The notes: a model not told the origin generated them from the sequence alone. A stretch of 13,156 bases of DNA from Methanoregula sp. UBA471 (GCA_002495065.1 DADT01000012.1:1-13156), one strand, 5' to 3'. Counted from the stretch's first letter, positions 5,932 to 13,156 are shown. Numbers and translations: made by a program.

Positions 5932-5943
5932 AAATAAAAAAAA
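5932..5943 (-). terminator. Oligo-T terminator at the end of the spc-type operon
   Basis: On the minus strand the cmk TGA is followed at once by T8 and then ATTT (5943-5932). This is a strong archaeal oligo-T terminator and marks the likely 3' end of the long ribosomal protein transcript. Confidence 0.7.
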
Positions 5944-6486
5944 TCATCGGATTTCCGGAGGATTCAGTTGCATGATTGCTGTATCAATAATCGCTCCAAG
6001 TCCTTCGACATTCCAGTGCTCAGAGTTCAGGATAATCTGGTAAATAGAGAGATCGTTGATATCAATGTTATAATAACTGCGATACCGTGCTGCTTCGCAC
6101 TCTTCTCTCTCGATTGTAATTCGCTCAGCTGATTTTTCGTCTGCAATCTGGTCCCTGAAAACAATCCGCTTTATTCGGCAGGCGATAGGGGCAAAAAGCC
6201 AGATCCTTATATCCGCATCTGTGACCATCCAGCCGGAAAGACGGCCTTCAACAATAATATTGTCCCGCCCGGCCGCAATCTCTTTCTGCCGGGCGTCAAT
6301 CATTTTATCAAATTCCGGATTTTCACGCGCCAGAGAACCAAACTCTGCCAGCCCCATACGATGTTCCCTTGCAAGCTGTCGAAAGACTTCTCCGGCAGAG
6401 ATCATCGAAAATCCGTGGCGTTCTGAAAGATACCGTGAGAGAGAGGTTGTCCCGCTGCCGGGGAGCCCGCTCACGGTGATCCTCAT
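5944..6486 (-). CDS. cmk: Cytidylate kinase (archaeal type)
   Basis: This 180-residue cytoplasmic P-loop kinase phosphorylates CMP/dCMP with ATP to give CDP/dCDP. The Walker A loop is at residues 7-14 (GLPGSGTT), immediately after the first beta strand MRITVSG. The Cmk-like IxAGEVFRQLARE (29-41) and the IIVEGRLSGWM segment (77-87) contribute to nucleotide binding, and an Arg-rich lid region (FRDQIADEKSAERITIREE-like) follows at about 110-129. The length matches archaeal Cmk. The ATG at 6486 overlaps the DUF106 stop by one base (TAATG) and has GGGGGG five bases upstream. A longer frame to 6564 exists but runs into the DUF106 gene. It is the last gene of the operon and is followed by a T8 tract. 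Confidence 0.92.
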   Translation of the reverse strand: MRITVSGLPGSGTTSLSRYLSERHGFSMISAGEVFRQLAREHRMGLAEFGSLARENPEFDKMIDARQKEIAAGRDNIIVEGRLSGWMVTDADIRIWLFAPIACRIKRIVFRDQIADEKSAERITIEREECEAARYRSYYNIDINDLSIYQIILNSEHWNVEGLGAIIDTAIMQLNPPEIR

Positions 6487-7097
6487 TACAGCCCCCCGAT
6501 GTTTAAGGATTTCCTGATCACCTGGCTCAGGGAAATGGAACAAATCATATACCAGAGAATCCACGCGGGAATGATCCAGACTGCTGCAGCCTGAAGTCCG
6601 ATGGTTCCAGCATAGGGAAAGGTGATGGTTGTTTGTATCTGGTTGAGCCGGAAGAGCAACCAGAAAAAGATTGGTACTGACACGACCAGAATATACGCCA
6701 TCGGTTTAAACTGCTGCTGGGACATTTCAAGCTGTTCCTTCATCACACGTTCTTTTTTTGCTTCCAGTTTCTTGATCTTTTTATCGTCCTGAGAAAGTTG
6801 TGCTTCACGAAATTCGGCCTGGAATTCTTTCATCCTCTCCTGGACATCAGCCATCCTCTCATAATCTATCGTATATTTCTGGATAATTGACGTGTATAAT
6901 CCTGTTAGTGCAGAGAGGATAATGATAAGGACATAAAAGGGAATGTTGAACCCGTCCACAAGGGGCGAGAAAACGACATTAATCGCCTGTCCGACACCGA
7001 CTTTCAGCCACTCAATACTATACGCAAAAAGCATCAGGAACATAAAAAGAATCGCAATATACATCCCGTACTTATCCCAGATTTTTCCAAAATCCAT
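6486..7097 (-). CDS. DUF106 membrane protein (YidC/Oxa1/EMC3-like insertase family)
   Basis: This 203-residue protein has membrane segments at about 11-31, 53-73, 131-150 and 171-192 and a charged coiled-coil hairpin at about 76-128 (ERMADVQERMKEFQAEFREA onward). That is the DUF106/TMCO1-EMC3 architecture, a YidC-like family proposed to insert membrane proteins co-translationally. Location two genes after secY, in a ribosomal protein operon, fits a role at the ribosome-translocon interface. The ATG at 7097 is chosen because CAGGTGA lies five bases before it, spanning the adk stop; a longer frame to 7157 would overlap adk and lacks support. Its stop overlaps the cmk start. The first helix is short of the usual polar groove residues that can be checked by eye, so insertase activity is by family only. 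Confidence 0.88.
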   Translation of the reverse strand: MDFGKIWDKYGMYIAILFMFLMLFAYSIEWLKVGVGQAINVVFSPLVDGFNIPFYVLIIILSALTGLYTSIIQKYTIDYERMADVQERMKEFQAEFREAQLSQDDKKIKKLEAKKERVMKEQLEMSQQQFKPMAYILVVSVPIFFWLLFRLNQIQTTITFPYAGTIGLQAAAVWIIPAWILWYMICSISLSQVIRKSLNIGGL

Positions 7098-7101
7098 ATA
7101 T

Positions 7102-7674
7102 TCACCTGAGTACTGTTGCCAAATCCCCCGCGGCGCGTTCGAGAAGGAAGTCGGCATTTATCACAATTTTTACGGTGCAGCCGGTGAGCATCGAATATGC
7201 GGCAGCAATTGATCGGTTAAACTGCTGGTGTTCTGCTATCGAGCGAGAACCCTCTTTATCCCGTGACCGTGTTTCATCGGTCATACGTCTCATGAGGATC
7301 TGGTCATCATCCGTTTCAACAAGTACGATAATATCCGGCATTATTTCCCGGAGCACCCATTCGGGAAGCCCCGCAAGGTATCCTTTTGGTGTCTTCACCG
7401 ATGCATGCGTATCGATTAAGACATTCCCGGGGATTTGTGAAATTGCCTGCGCAGCACGCTGCTGGAGTCGTTTCTGGACTGCACGATCCAAAGTGCGCAT
7501 CTGATCACGATCCTGAACTACGTCATCGTTCTTTGCAACTTCAAACATAAAGGTGCCAAAATTAATTGATTTATATTCGACACCATCTGCCTTGATGATC
7601 TTTAACGCCTCATTTACGACTGTCGTTTTACCGACACCCGGAACTCCGGTTATGATGACCTTTTTTCCTTCCAT
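7102..7674 (-). CDS. adkA: Adenylate kinase, archaeal AdkA type
   Basis: This 190-residue cytoplasmic enzyme interconverts ATP + AMP and two ADP. The P-loop is GVPGVGKTT (residues 10-18). Archaeal AdkA signatures are clear: INFGTFMFEVAK (37-48), DRDQMRTLD (55-63), and IDTHASVKTPKGYLAGLPEW (87-106). The length is close to the roughly 192 residues of methanogen AdkA, which is unlike the bacterial enzyme and forms trimers in characterised cases. The ATG at 7674 is preferred, with GGAAGG seven bases upstream. A GTG at 7689 would add five residues (MEGTR) and starts only three bases after the secY stop. Placement after secY mirrors the secY-adk order of many spc operons. Confidence 0.93.
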   Translation of the reverse strand: MEGKKVIITGVPGVGKTTVVNEALKIIKADGVEYKSINFGTFMFEVAKNDDVVQDRDQMRTLDRAVQKRLQQRAAQAISQIPGNVLIDTHASVKTPKGYLAGLPEWVLREIMPDIIVLVETDDDQILMRRMTDETRSRDKEGSRSIAEHQQFNRSIAAAYSMLTGCTVKIVINADFLLERAAGDLATVLR

Positions 7675-7692
7675 CCTGGTCCCTTCCACGTT

Positions 7693-9126
7693 TCACTCTT
7701 TGCCAAAGAATGTCCGCATGAACGGGTACATCTCCATGATTTGCTGGCTCGCAATCTCCTCATAGAGCCTGTAAGTAATACTTACCGTGAGGAGCAGGCC
7801 TGTTCCGCTGACAGCCCCGATAACCCCAAAGAGATTTGCAATGACGCTGAGCACACCAATAAAGACACCCCCTATCACCGTTACCCGGGGGATGTACCTG
7901 TCGAGATACTTTTCAAGCACCTGCGGATTTCTGCGGTAGCCGGGAATGGACATACCCGATAACTGAATCTGTCGGGCAACATCTTTTGAATCAAGTCCTG
8001 CTGTCTTGATCCAGAAGAGTGCAAAGATCGCACCACCGACCACCATGAATGTGATATCTACTCCAAGACGTAATAGAACCTGCCATGGAGCATGGCCGAG
8101 ATCTGTCAGCCACCACATCCAGTCAGTTGGTCCATTGATCGGTGCAAGATAATACATGATACCATTGAGAGGAGTTGATCCGTCGAATGCCCCGAACACG
8201 GTGATATTGATATTGGAAAGGAACATGCCGACCATCTGAATATTTGCCTGTAAAACCCTGACGAGGATCATTGGAAGAACACTCGCGTAGATCAGCTTAA
8301 CCGGGAATCGGGCCCGTGCACCCCTGACCTGCGCATGAGCGAGTGGAATTTCTATGCGCGTCGATTCAACATACACAATTATCAAAAAAATTGCAATGGT
8401 TGTAACAAATGCAAGAAGGTCCTTACCAAAGAAGGCGATATAACTTCCTCCATCCAGACCTATAGCAATGAGACGCGGGAAAAACCCGACCGGGTACTGA
8501 TCAGCAACCGGTGCCCAGTTAATAAATCCATTTACAATTGCCTGTGATATACCGGCGATGATGAAAAGACCTACTCCGGATCCAATGCCCCATTTGGTCA
8601 CGACTTCATCCATAAGGAAGACGAGGACCCCCCCGATACAGATCTGGAGGAAAATCAGAAGAGAGACCGCAAAGAGATTGCCACCAAAGAACTGGTTGGC
8701 AATAACCGGATCTGGGACCATGAAGCTGCCGACCAGATTTGGTGCGGCCTCGATTACGATCATGACGAGGATGAGAATCTTCTGCAGACCCATGTACATG
8801 ACTTGTCCGCGTGTCTCGCTCGTGTCGATGTGGAGAATATCTGCCCCTTTAAGCAGCTGGAGCACGATGGATGCCGTTACGATCGGCCCAATTCCCAGGT
8901 GAACGATCGAACCGCTTGCGCCGGCGAGAAGGGCTCGCCATGCAGCAAATAAATCCTGGTTGGTTGGAGAGAGACCAAATACAGGAATATTCGTGAGGGC
9001 AAAATACAGAATTAATATTCCCAGCGTCCAGATGAGTTTGTTCTTGAAATGAACGTGTCCTTCGGGACTCTTGACTGCAGGCATCGCAGCGAGCAGGGGT
9101 TCCATTCGATCCAGCAGGTTTCCCAT
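7693..9126 (-). CDS. secY: Preprotein translocase subunit SecY (Sec61 alpha)
   Basis: This 477-residue polytopic membrane protein forms the protein-conducting channel with SecE and Sec61 beta. About ten membrane helices can be followed, with a first helix at about 30-48, a plug/TM2 region (IPVFGLSPTN to GIGPIVTASIVLQLL, 47-92), and TM5-TM6 joined by a long cytoplasmic loop holding ESTRIEIPLAHAQVRGARARF (254-274), part of the ribosome-binding surface. The second ribosome-facing loop is at about 374-415 and includes SGMSIPGYRRNPQVLEKYLDRYIPR. Length and motifs are archaeal. GGTGA lies four bases before the ATG. The gap to uL15 is 24 bases, the largest in the operon here, and the gap to adkA is short. 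A polybasic C-terminus is absent; the protein ends FFGKE. Confidence 0.97.
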   Translation of the reverse strand: MGNLLDRMEPLLAAMPAVKSPEGHVHFKNKLIWTLGILILYFALTNIPVFGLSPTNQDLFAAWRALLAGASGSIVHLGIGPIVTASIVLQLLKGADILHIDTSETRGQVMYMGLQKILILVMIVIEAAPNLVGSFMVPDPVIANQFFGGNLFAVSLLIFLQICIGGVLVFLMDEVVTKWGIGSGVGLFIIAGISQAIVNGFINWAPVADQYPVGFFPRLIAIGLDGGSYIAFFGKDLLAFVTTIAIFLIIVYVESTRIEIPLAHAQVRGARARFPVKLIYASVLPMILVRVLQANIQMVGMFLSNINITVFGAFDGSTPLNGIMYYLAPINGPTDWMWWLTDLGHAPWQVLLRLGVDITFMVVGGAIFALFWIKTAGLDSKDVARQIQLSGMSIPGYRRNPQVLEKYLDRYIPRVTVIGGVFIGVLSVIANLFGVIGAVSGTGLLLTVSITYRLYEEIASQQIMEMYPFMRTFFGKE

Positions 9127-9150
9127 TGTTTCACCAAATAACAGGGAGGA

Positions 9151-9579
9151 TCAGACTATCTGAGCCTTTCCACCTATTTTCTCGATCTTTACCTTCGCTG
9201 ATTCAGAAAATGCCTGCGCGGAGATATTCAGTTTTTTTGTGACTTTCCCGCTCCCAAGCACCTTATCAATACCAATATCAGCAATGTTGATCGCAATGGC
9301 ATCCCCTTCATTTTTTGCAATACCCTGTGCAAGAAGCGATGGAACGATCTGGTCGATAATCCCGATATCTATCGCCGCGACAGTAATTGCAGGCACATGG
9401 GAGAATCCATCTTTTCCAAAGACAGGACCTCCCATGTCTTTATACCACTTGACAAAGTGATGGGCGTTGATGCCGGCGCGTCCCCGCCCGCCGCGGTTAC
9501 CTGCACCACGCCTGTTTTTGTGAGTTCCACCACCGCATGTCCGCGATCCACGGTATTTTGAACGTTTGTTGGTTGGCAT
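9151..9579 (-). CDS. rpl15: 50S ribosomal protein uL15
   Basis: At 142 residues it is typical for archaeal uL15. The N-terminal extension is Arg/Gly-rich and threads into 23S rRNA: KYRGSRTCGGGTHKNRRGAGNRGGRGRAG-type composition at residues 8-36. The C-terminal globular domain, with alternating Ile/Val strands (AIDIGIIDQIV, KNEGDAIAINIADIGIDKVLG), contains the usual GSGKVTKKLNISA near 111-123. AGGTGA lies seven bases before the ATG. It starts six bases after the uL30 stop and is followed by secY after 24 bases. Confidence 0.96.
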   Translation of the reverse strand: MPTNKRSKYRGSRTCGGGTHKNRRGAGNRGGRGRAGINAHHFVKWYKDMGGPVFGKDGFSHVPAITVAAIDIGIIDQIVPSLLAQGIAKNEGDAIAINIADIGIDKVLGSGKVTKKLNISAQAFSESAKVKIEKIGGKAQIV

Positions 9580-9585
9580 CCTGCT

Positions 9586-10047
9586 TCACCTCATCTTATA
9601 GAGGAGAGTATTGATCTCCTGACCATAATAGCCAAGCGCTCCACCCTGTGGGAAGGTACGCTTGGTGGTCTTGTACCCCTTGCGCGGTGGATGCAGACGT
9701 AAGACAGGCTTTAATCCCGGTATCTCACGCAGTTTTGTCTCGCCACCCGCAAGTGCTCGTGCAAATTCAGAAATGCTGCTGAACGTCGAATTCGATTTGA
9801 TGTACTCATCGGTCAGCGGTGCATCGCCGATCACCCTGCCACGGGTCAGAAGCAGAGTTTCAATTGTTGCTGCATCTGCTTCGCCGTAAGCAACGTAATC
9901 CTTCACTTTACGGATCATACCAAGATTTTCCGGAGTGTCCGGTACGAGCACGCAATGATTGATGTGGTGAAGACGAAGCATCTTAAGGGTGTCCTTGATA
10001 TCCCGGCGGGTTTTAACAACACCGCGTACCTGTACTACCGCGTACAT
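9586..10047 (-). CDS. rpl30: 50S ribosomal protein uL30
   Basis: This 153-residue protein is the long archaeal/eukaryal form (bacterial uL30 is about 60). The conserved core is at the N-terminus: VVQVRGVVKTRRDIKDTLKM followed by LRLHHINHCVLVPDTPENLGM (residues 4-44). The archaeal C-terminal extension includes LHPPRKGYKTTKRTFPQGG (118-136) and ends ALGYYGQEINTLLYKMR. Its ATG abuts the uS5 TAA with no gap, and GGAGGT sits in the last uS5 codons, so translation is probably coupled. Confidence 0.96.
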   Translation of the reverse strand: MYAVVQVRGVVKTRRDIKDTLKMLRLHHINHCVLVPDTPENLGMIRKVKDYVAYGEADAATIETLLLTRGRVIGDAPLTDEYIKSNSTFSSISEFARALAGGETKLREIPGLKPVLRLHPPRKGYKTTKRTFPQGGALGYYGQEINTLLYKMR

Positions 10048-10665
10048 TTACAGGGACCTCCCTGTCCTTATCATGTTGGTCTCATTGAGTGCGTTGAAGG
10101 TAGCTTTCGCGAAATTAATCGTTGTGCGCGTCTGTCCGCGTGCAAAGGTCCATACATCCTTGATACCTGCGAGCTCAAGCACTTTTTTACTGATATCTCC
10201 CGTGACAAGACCGATCCCCTGAGGTGCAGGTTTGAGCGTGACACGGACACTGCCTGCAGTTCCCTGAACCTGCATTGGGATCGAGTGGGTGACATCACAC
10301 CCGCATTCCCAGCTGCCGCAACCACGCCTGACCTTAATGATATTCATCTTGGCCTTCACGATCGCTTTCTTGATCGCATTACCGACTTGAACATCCTTGC
10401 CCTGACCAAATCCGATATAACCATTCCGGTTGCCTACGATGACAACAGCACGGAACTGAACACGGCGACCTGAGTCGGTCATCCGCTGCATCATGGCAAT
10501 ATCAAGAACCTCGTCTTCCAGATCAGGAAGAAACATATCTACAATCTGGGGTTCCTTGATCGGCCTGCCGCTCTCGAGGACCTGGTCGATACTTTTAATC
10601 TCCCCAGAAGCGACAAGTTTGCCAAGACCGGTGACCGGGCGCCACTCTTCTCTTTCATAAGCCAT
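10048..10665 (-). CDS. rps5: 30S ribosomal protein uS5
   Basis: This 205-residue protein is archaeal/eukaryal in type. The N-terminal double-stranded-RNA-binding fold covers about 52-115 (VLDIAMMQRMTDSGRRVQF through NGYIGFGQGKDVQVGNAIKKA). The C-terminal domain follows from about 128 with HSIPMQVQGTAGSVRVTLKP and GIGLVTGDISKKVLELAGIKD. The RGCGSWECGC motif (114-123) is the archaeal cysteine cluster. The protein contributes to decoding accuracy and to the mRNA entry channel of the small subunit. The ATG abuts the uL18 TAA, with GGTG just upstream. Confidence 0.97.
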   Translation of the reverse strand: MAYEREEWRPVTGLGKLVASGEIKSIDQVLESGRPIKEPQIVDMFLPDLEDEVLDIAMMQRMTDSGRRVQFRAVVIVGNRNGYIGFGQGKDVQVGNAIKKAIVKAKMNIIKVRRGCGSWECGCDVTHSIPMQVQGTAGSVRVTLKPAPQGIGLVTGDISKKVLELAGIKDVWTFARGQTRTTINFAKATFNALNETNMIRTGRSL

Positions 10666-11190
10666 TTACACCAGCTCCTTTTTTATTGCGTCTGCCGCCT
10701 GTTCGACAATCGAAATAATGTCCGAGGCATTTTTGTTATACGCAGCGATATGTGCACCCCTGACCCGTTCGTCAGAAGGGAGAATCTTCTCCCCGTGTGG
10801 TACATCAAGTCCCGCTTCGACAGCACCTTTAAGTGCCGCGAAAACCCGGGCACCGGGAGTAGCACGATTCAGCCCGATATCCAGAACGGCCCTGCCATAA
10901 TCTGCTTTTTTTGCTTTAACGGCAAAGAGCATCCCTGTCAGATAAGCTGCCGGTGTGCTGGATGTCGATCCTTTGTAGCCGTAGGTTTCCAGTTCAGCGG
11001 AGTTTGCTGCGATGAGCGTGCGATCGCCATCCATCTCAGCTGTAACCAGCTGGATGATGATATGACGGTTTGTCTTGCGGACAACCATTCGTGGCGCATC
11101 TGCAACGACAAGCCTAGTCCGCTTGTAGTAATCGGTTTTACCCTCTCTTCGTCTTCTGAAGGGGACAAAATACCGTGATCCTGTCGCCAT
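10666..11190 (-). CDS. rpl18: 50S ribosomal protein uL18
   Basis: At 174 residues this is an archaeal-length uL18, the 5S rRNA-binding protein of the central protuberance. The N-terminus is basic (YFVPFRRRREGKTDYYKRTRL, residues 7-27). The conserved strand pattern VVRKTNRHIIIQLVTAEMDGDRTL follows, then AYLTGMLFAVKAKKADYGRAVLDIGL and GARVFAALKGAVEAGLDVPHGEKILPS, the usual uL18 helices. It starts one base after the eL19 stop region, with GGGAGGA about ten bases before the ATG, and runs directly into uS5. Confidence 0.97.
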   Translation of the reverse strand: MATGSRYFVPFRRRREGKTDYYKRTRLVVADAPRMVVRKTNRHIIIQLVTAEMDGDRTLIAANSAELETYGYKGSTSSTPAAYLTGMLFAVKAKKADYGRAVLDIGLNRATPGARVFAALKGAVEAGLDVPHGEKILPSDERVRGAHIAAYNKNASDIISIVEQAADAIKKELV

Positions 11191-11191
11191 G

Positions 11192-11644
11192 TTACTTCAT
11201 CCTCCCTGCGAGGATCTCCATCTGCGCCTTCATGTGTGCAACGCTCCTGAACTGTCCGCCAGCCGCTTTCCGGTAGATTATCCGGTACATATGCCGGTCA
11301 ATCGACCCAGCTTCACGGAGTTCAACAAGCACTTTTCTGATAGCACGGATCTTCTGAACCCATGCCGTTTTGCTCGGGTTGCGGGCTCCTGCCGCACCTT
11401 TCCTTTTTCCTGCACCCTTGCGGTGCCCGTATGACCTTTGTGCAATCCTTGCACGAGCCCTGCCACGGCTTACGCCTTTCTTCTGATGTGCCTTGATTGC
11501 ACCATCAGTGATAAGCCCCCTCAAATCTTCACGTGAGATTGCATTTTCTATATCCGAGATACGGGCCGGGTCAAACCAGACACGGTTGACACCGCACTTC
11601 AATACTGCGGCAGCGATACGTTTCTGGCTGGCGACATCACTCAT
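11192..11644 (-). CDS. rpl19e: 50S ribosomal protein eL19
   Basis: This 150-residue protein is found in archaea and eukaryotes but not bacteria. The N-terminal half shows QKRIAAAVLKCGVNRVWFDPARI and the conserved LRGLITDGAIKAHQKKGVSRGRARAR (42-67). The basic C-terminal part includes GKRKGAAGARNPSKTAWVQKIRAIRKVL and IYRKAAGGQFRSVAHMK. Its ATG lies inside the end of the eL32 gene, overlapping by eight bases. AGGTGA within the last eL32 codons is six bases upstream, so start-site recognition depends on the 3' end of the extended eL32 tail gene. Confidence 0.96.
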   Translation of the reverse strand: MSDVASQKRIAAAVLKCGVNRVWFDPARISDIENAISREDLRGLITDGAIKAHQKKGVSRGRARARIAQRSYGHRKGAGKRKGAAGARNPSKTAWVQKIRAIRKVLVELREAGSIDRHMYRIIYRKAAGGQFRSVAHMKAQMEILAGRMK

Positions 11645-12389
11645 TCTTCTTCACCTCTGTCCCGGTCTTCTTTTTTGCCTTTGGTTTTGCAGCTGCTTTG
11701 GGTTGGGCTTTTGCTTCCGCAGGCTCTTCCGTCTTTGGTTTAGTAGTTTTCTTAGTTGTTTTTACAGGAGCTGCAACCTTAGTTTTTTCCGGTTTTTCTG
11801 CCTGTTCCGCTTTCGGTTTTACAGATTTCATTTCTTTTACCGGAGTCTTTTTCTCTTCTGCCGCAGGGGTTGCCTTTTCCTTCTTTGTTTCCTTTTTGGA
11901 GGAAGTTGCCGGTGCTTTGGATTTTGCGGGTTTCTTTTCTTCCTTCTTTTTTCCCGCATCCTTTTTAGCTTCTTTTACCGGTTCCCTGATTTTCTCCTGT
12001 TTCGGTTCGGTCCTGACAGTACGGGCATTCAGCAATTTGAATCCGGCACCAAGTGCCTTTTCCTGGAGACCACTGCGGGTCCTGCCTCCGACAGTTGCCC
12101 CTATCCTGACTGCATGAGTTTTTGGATCAATTCCCTCAAGTTCCTTTACCGAGGAAATCAACACCTCGAAAAAACCGCTGGGGTGCATTCCGCGCACCGC
12201 AATCGGGCTTCCGAAACCGGGTTTTGGAAGGGCTCCCTTTGCTTTCTTCTGCTCTCTTTGCTTGTTATGCTGTCCACGGGGTTTTCTCCAGGAATCTGAG
12301 AGCTGTCGTTTCTTGCCATATCCATCACGCTTGAACGCTGCTCCTTTATCAACACGTACCTGGATTAACCGTTTTATTTCAGTGGTCAT
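11637..12389 (-). CDS. rpl32e: 50S ribosomal protein eL32 with long Lys/Ala/Pro/Glu-rich C-terminal extension
   Basis: Residues 1 to about 127 are a complete archaeal eL32, with FKRDGYGKKRQLSDSWRKPRGQHN (19-42), KPGFGSPIAVRGMHPSGF (56-73) and a C-terminal THAVRIGATVGGRTRSGLQEKALGAGFKLLNAR (91-123). The core would end there in a typical archaeal eL32 of about 130 residues. Here a further 123 residues (about 128-250) follow: a low-complexity tail of Lys, Ala, Pro, Glu, Thr and Ser resembling a histone H1 tail, with KKxA and KPKA-like units but no strict repeat. It is in frame and ends KKNE, so it is not a fused known domain. The gap to uL6 is five bases, and the stop overlaps eL19. The tail is probably disordered and exposed on the large subunit surface; its function is unknown. 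Confidence 0.95.
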   Translation of the reverse strand: MTTEIKRLIQVRVDKGAAFKRDGYGKKRQLSDSWRKPRGQHNKQREQKKAKGALPKPGFGSPIAVRGMHPSGFFEVLISSVKELEGIDPKTHAVRIGATVGGRTRSGLQEKALGAGFKLLNARTVRTEPKQEKIREPVKEAKKDAGKKKEEKKPAKSKAPATSSKKETKKEKATPAAEEKKTPVKEMKSVKPKAEQAEKPEKTKVAAPVKTTKKTTKPKTEEPAEAKAQPKAAAKPKAKKKTGTEVKKNE

Positions 12390-12394
12390 CGATC

Positions 12395-12919
12395 TCAGCC
12401 CCTCTGAACGATATAGATGCCATCCTGGAAAACCCTCGGGTCACGGTTGCGGATATGGGTTGCATGCTCAATATTTGCGGCCGAGGTTCCGACCAGTTCA
12501 CGGTCGATCCCTGTGAGCACAACTTCATCATTGGCGATCTTTGCTGTGACACCCGTTTCGATCCTTGCGTATCGTGCCTTTTTCTCACCAAGGAAATTGG
12601 CGATTTCAAGGCGGTTTCCCTGAAGTTTCAGCTGGATCGGGAAGTGGCTATAGACCATTTTCATGTGGTACTCAAACCCTTCGCTGACACCCCGGCACAT
12701 ATTTTTGGTATGAGCCTCGAGGGTCCCGACCATCGCTACCATTTCTTTTCTTCGGGATTCGGTGGATATGGTTACTTCGTTTCCTTCGCAGGTTACGACA
12801 ACCTGGGGGAACCGTATGTTTCGCGAGAGCTGTCCTTTGGGCCCGTTTACGCGAAGTTGCGAGCCATCCAGAGACGCTTTTACACCCTCGGGAACTTTAA
12901 CTATTCTGACTGACGACAT
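12395..12919 (-). CDS. rpl6: 50S ribosomal protein uL6
   Basis: This 174-residue protein has the two-fold repeated uL6 architecture, each half an alpha/beta domain (about 6-85 and 86-172), located near the factor-binding site. The first half shows VPEGVKASLDGSQLRVNGPKGQLSR (9-33) and TLEAHTKNMCRGVSEGFEYHMK (66-87). The second half shows the archaeal/eukaryal YSHFPIQLKLQGNRLEIANFLGEK (90-113). AAGGTG lies eight bases before the ATG. The uS8 stop is 12 bases upstream. Confidence 0.97.
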   Translation of the reverse strand: MSSVRIVKVPEGVKASLDGSQLRVNGPKGQLSRNIRFPQVVVTCEGNEVTISTESRRKEMVAMVGTLEAHTKNMCRGVSEGFEYHMKMVYSHFPIQLKLQGNRLEIANFLGEKKARYARIETGVTAKIANDEVVLTGIDRELVGTSAANIEHATHIRNRDPRVFQDGIYIVQRG

Positions 12920-12931
12920 GTTCTCGCACCT

Positions 12932-13156
12932 TCAATAAACATATCCGAGAAGTTCGCCACCGACACCTTCTTTTCTCGCCTCTTCGTGGGATATTACACC
13001 GCGCGAAGTCGAAAGGATCAGGAGCCCGAAATTCTTTCCCGGGAGGTACTGCTTCTCCCAGTATTCCATCTCATCCATCTGTACTGAAAACCGCGGGTTT
13101 ATAGCACCACAGCGGTTAATTTTGCCCGTGAGATGAACCTTGAGCTGTCCACCCCT
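12932..13156 (-). CDS. rps8: 30S ribosomal protein uS8, C-terminal part
   Basis: The frame is open from the right edge and gives the last 74 residues before TGA (12934-12932); a complete archaeal uS8 is about 130 residues, so a little under half is missing. The visible end is GKNFGLLILSTSRGVISHEEARKEGVGGELLGYVY, containing the uS8 signature around STSRGVISHEEA and the usual YVY terminus. uS8 binds helix 21 of 16S rRNA and, in bacteria, autoregulates the spc operon. It precedes uL6, as expected for the spc order. Confidence 0.95.
   Translation of the reverse strand, partial: RGGQLKVHLTGKINRCGAINPRFSVQMDEMEYWEKQYLPGKNFGLLILSTSRGVISHEEARKEGVGGELLGYVY

Larger units (their letters stand above)
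5342..5943. other. 600-base region without a confident gene: structured GC-rich DNA
   Basis: Between the GNAT start and the cmk stop no standard coding frame convinces. The stretch holds a T8 run on the minus strand (5368-5361), a TATA-like box (5422-5433), a run of hairpins from 5431 to 5650, a second TATA-like box (5655-5667), an open frame with no start codon (5705-5887, minus), a pair of mutually exclusive hairpins (5873-5902) and the T8 terminator after cmk. A 67-codon minus-strand frame with a GTG start (5622-5419) covers the hairpin block; its composition (Ser/Thr/Arg/Asn-rich, no domain) and lack of a ribosome binding site argue against a real protein. Confidence 0.6.

Noticed and set aside
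6487..6564. Longer N-terminus for Cmk (26 extra residues)
   Set aside because: It would overlap the DUF106 3' end. Archaeal Cmk starts right before the P-loop strand, and the internal ATG has GGGGGG upstream.
7098..7157. Longer N-terminus for the DUF106 protein
   Set aside because: It overlaps the adkA 3' end, while the ATG at 7097 has an ideal AGGTGA at five bases.
11493..12299. A 268-codon Phe/Leu-rich open frame on the plus strand opposite eL32/eL19
   Set aside because: It is the antisense of the Lys-rich eL32 tail: AAG and AAA codons read as CTT/TTT, which removes stops. It has no ribosome binding site and no recognisable family.

Overview
The window looks like chromosomal DNA of a methanogenic euryarchaeon. 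Methanomicrobiales or a near relative is the best fit, though that order-level placement is an inference. The grounds are the 3' end of a gene resembling tetrahydromethanopterin S-methyltransferase subunit H (mtrH) at the left edge, archaeal/eukaryal-type ribosomal proteins (eL32, eL19, archaeal uL18, uS5 and uL30), an archaeal AdkA-type adenylate kinase and an archaeal cytidylate kinase, GGTGA-type ribosome binding sites, AT-rich TATA-like boxes, and oligo-T tracts after genes. No rRNA, tRNA, CRISPR array or intact mobile element was found.

Layout: (1) 1-1102: mtrH 3' end (+) converging on a six-repeat TPR protein (-). (2) 1103-3899: a rubredoxin-like protein with two rubredoxin domains and a lysine/alanine-rich N-terminal tail (-), diverging from an APC-superfamily permease (+), followed by a MarC-family membrane protein (+). 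(3) 3987-5362: a two-gene minus-strand unit, GNAT acetyltransferase then DUF2156 protein, overlapping by ATGA. (4) 5342-5943: about 600 bases without a confident gene, GC-rich, with several strong hairpins, TATA-like boxes and one unassigned 60-codon open frame. (5) 5944-13156: the minus-strand spc-type operon, in transcription order uS8 (partial), uL6, eL32, eL19, uL18, uS5, uL30, uL15, secY, adkA, DUF106 (YidC/EMC3-like) and cmk, ending in a T8 tract directly after cmk.

The right half is a housekeeping unit. It holds ribosomal proteins, the SecY protein-conducting channel, a membrane-insertase-like DUF106 protein and two nucleotide kinases. Junctions are tight (gaps of 24 nt or less, several overlaps), so the genes are probably co-transcribed and translationally coupled.

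The points most worth a second look are: the roughly 120-residue Lys/Ala/Pro/Glu-rich tail on eL32; the histone-H1-like N-terminal tail on the double rubredoxin, which also has a possible internal start; the structured 5.4-5.66 kb region upstream of the GNAT/DUF2156 pair; and the start-less small membrane-protein-like frame downstream of cmk. No system in the window can be declared new from sequence alone.
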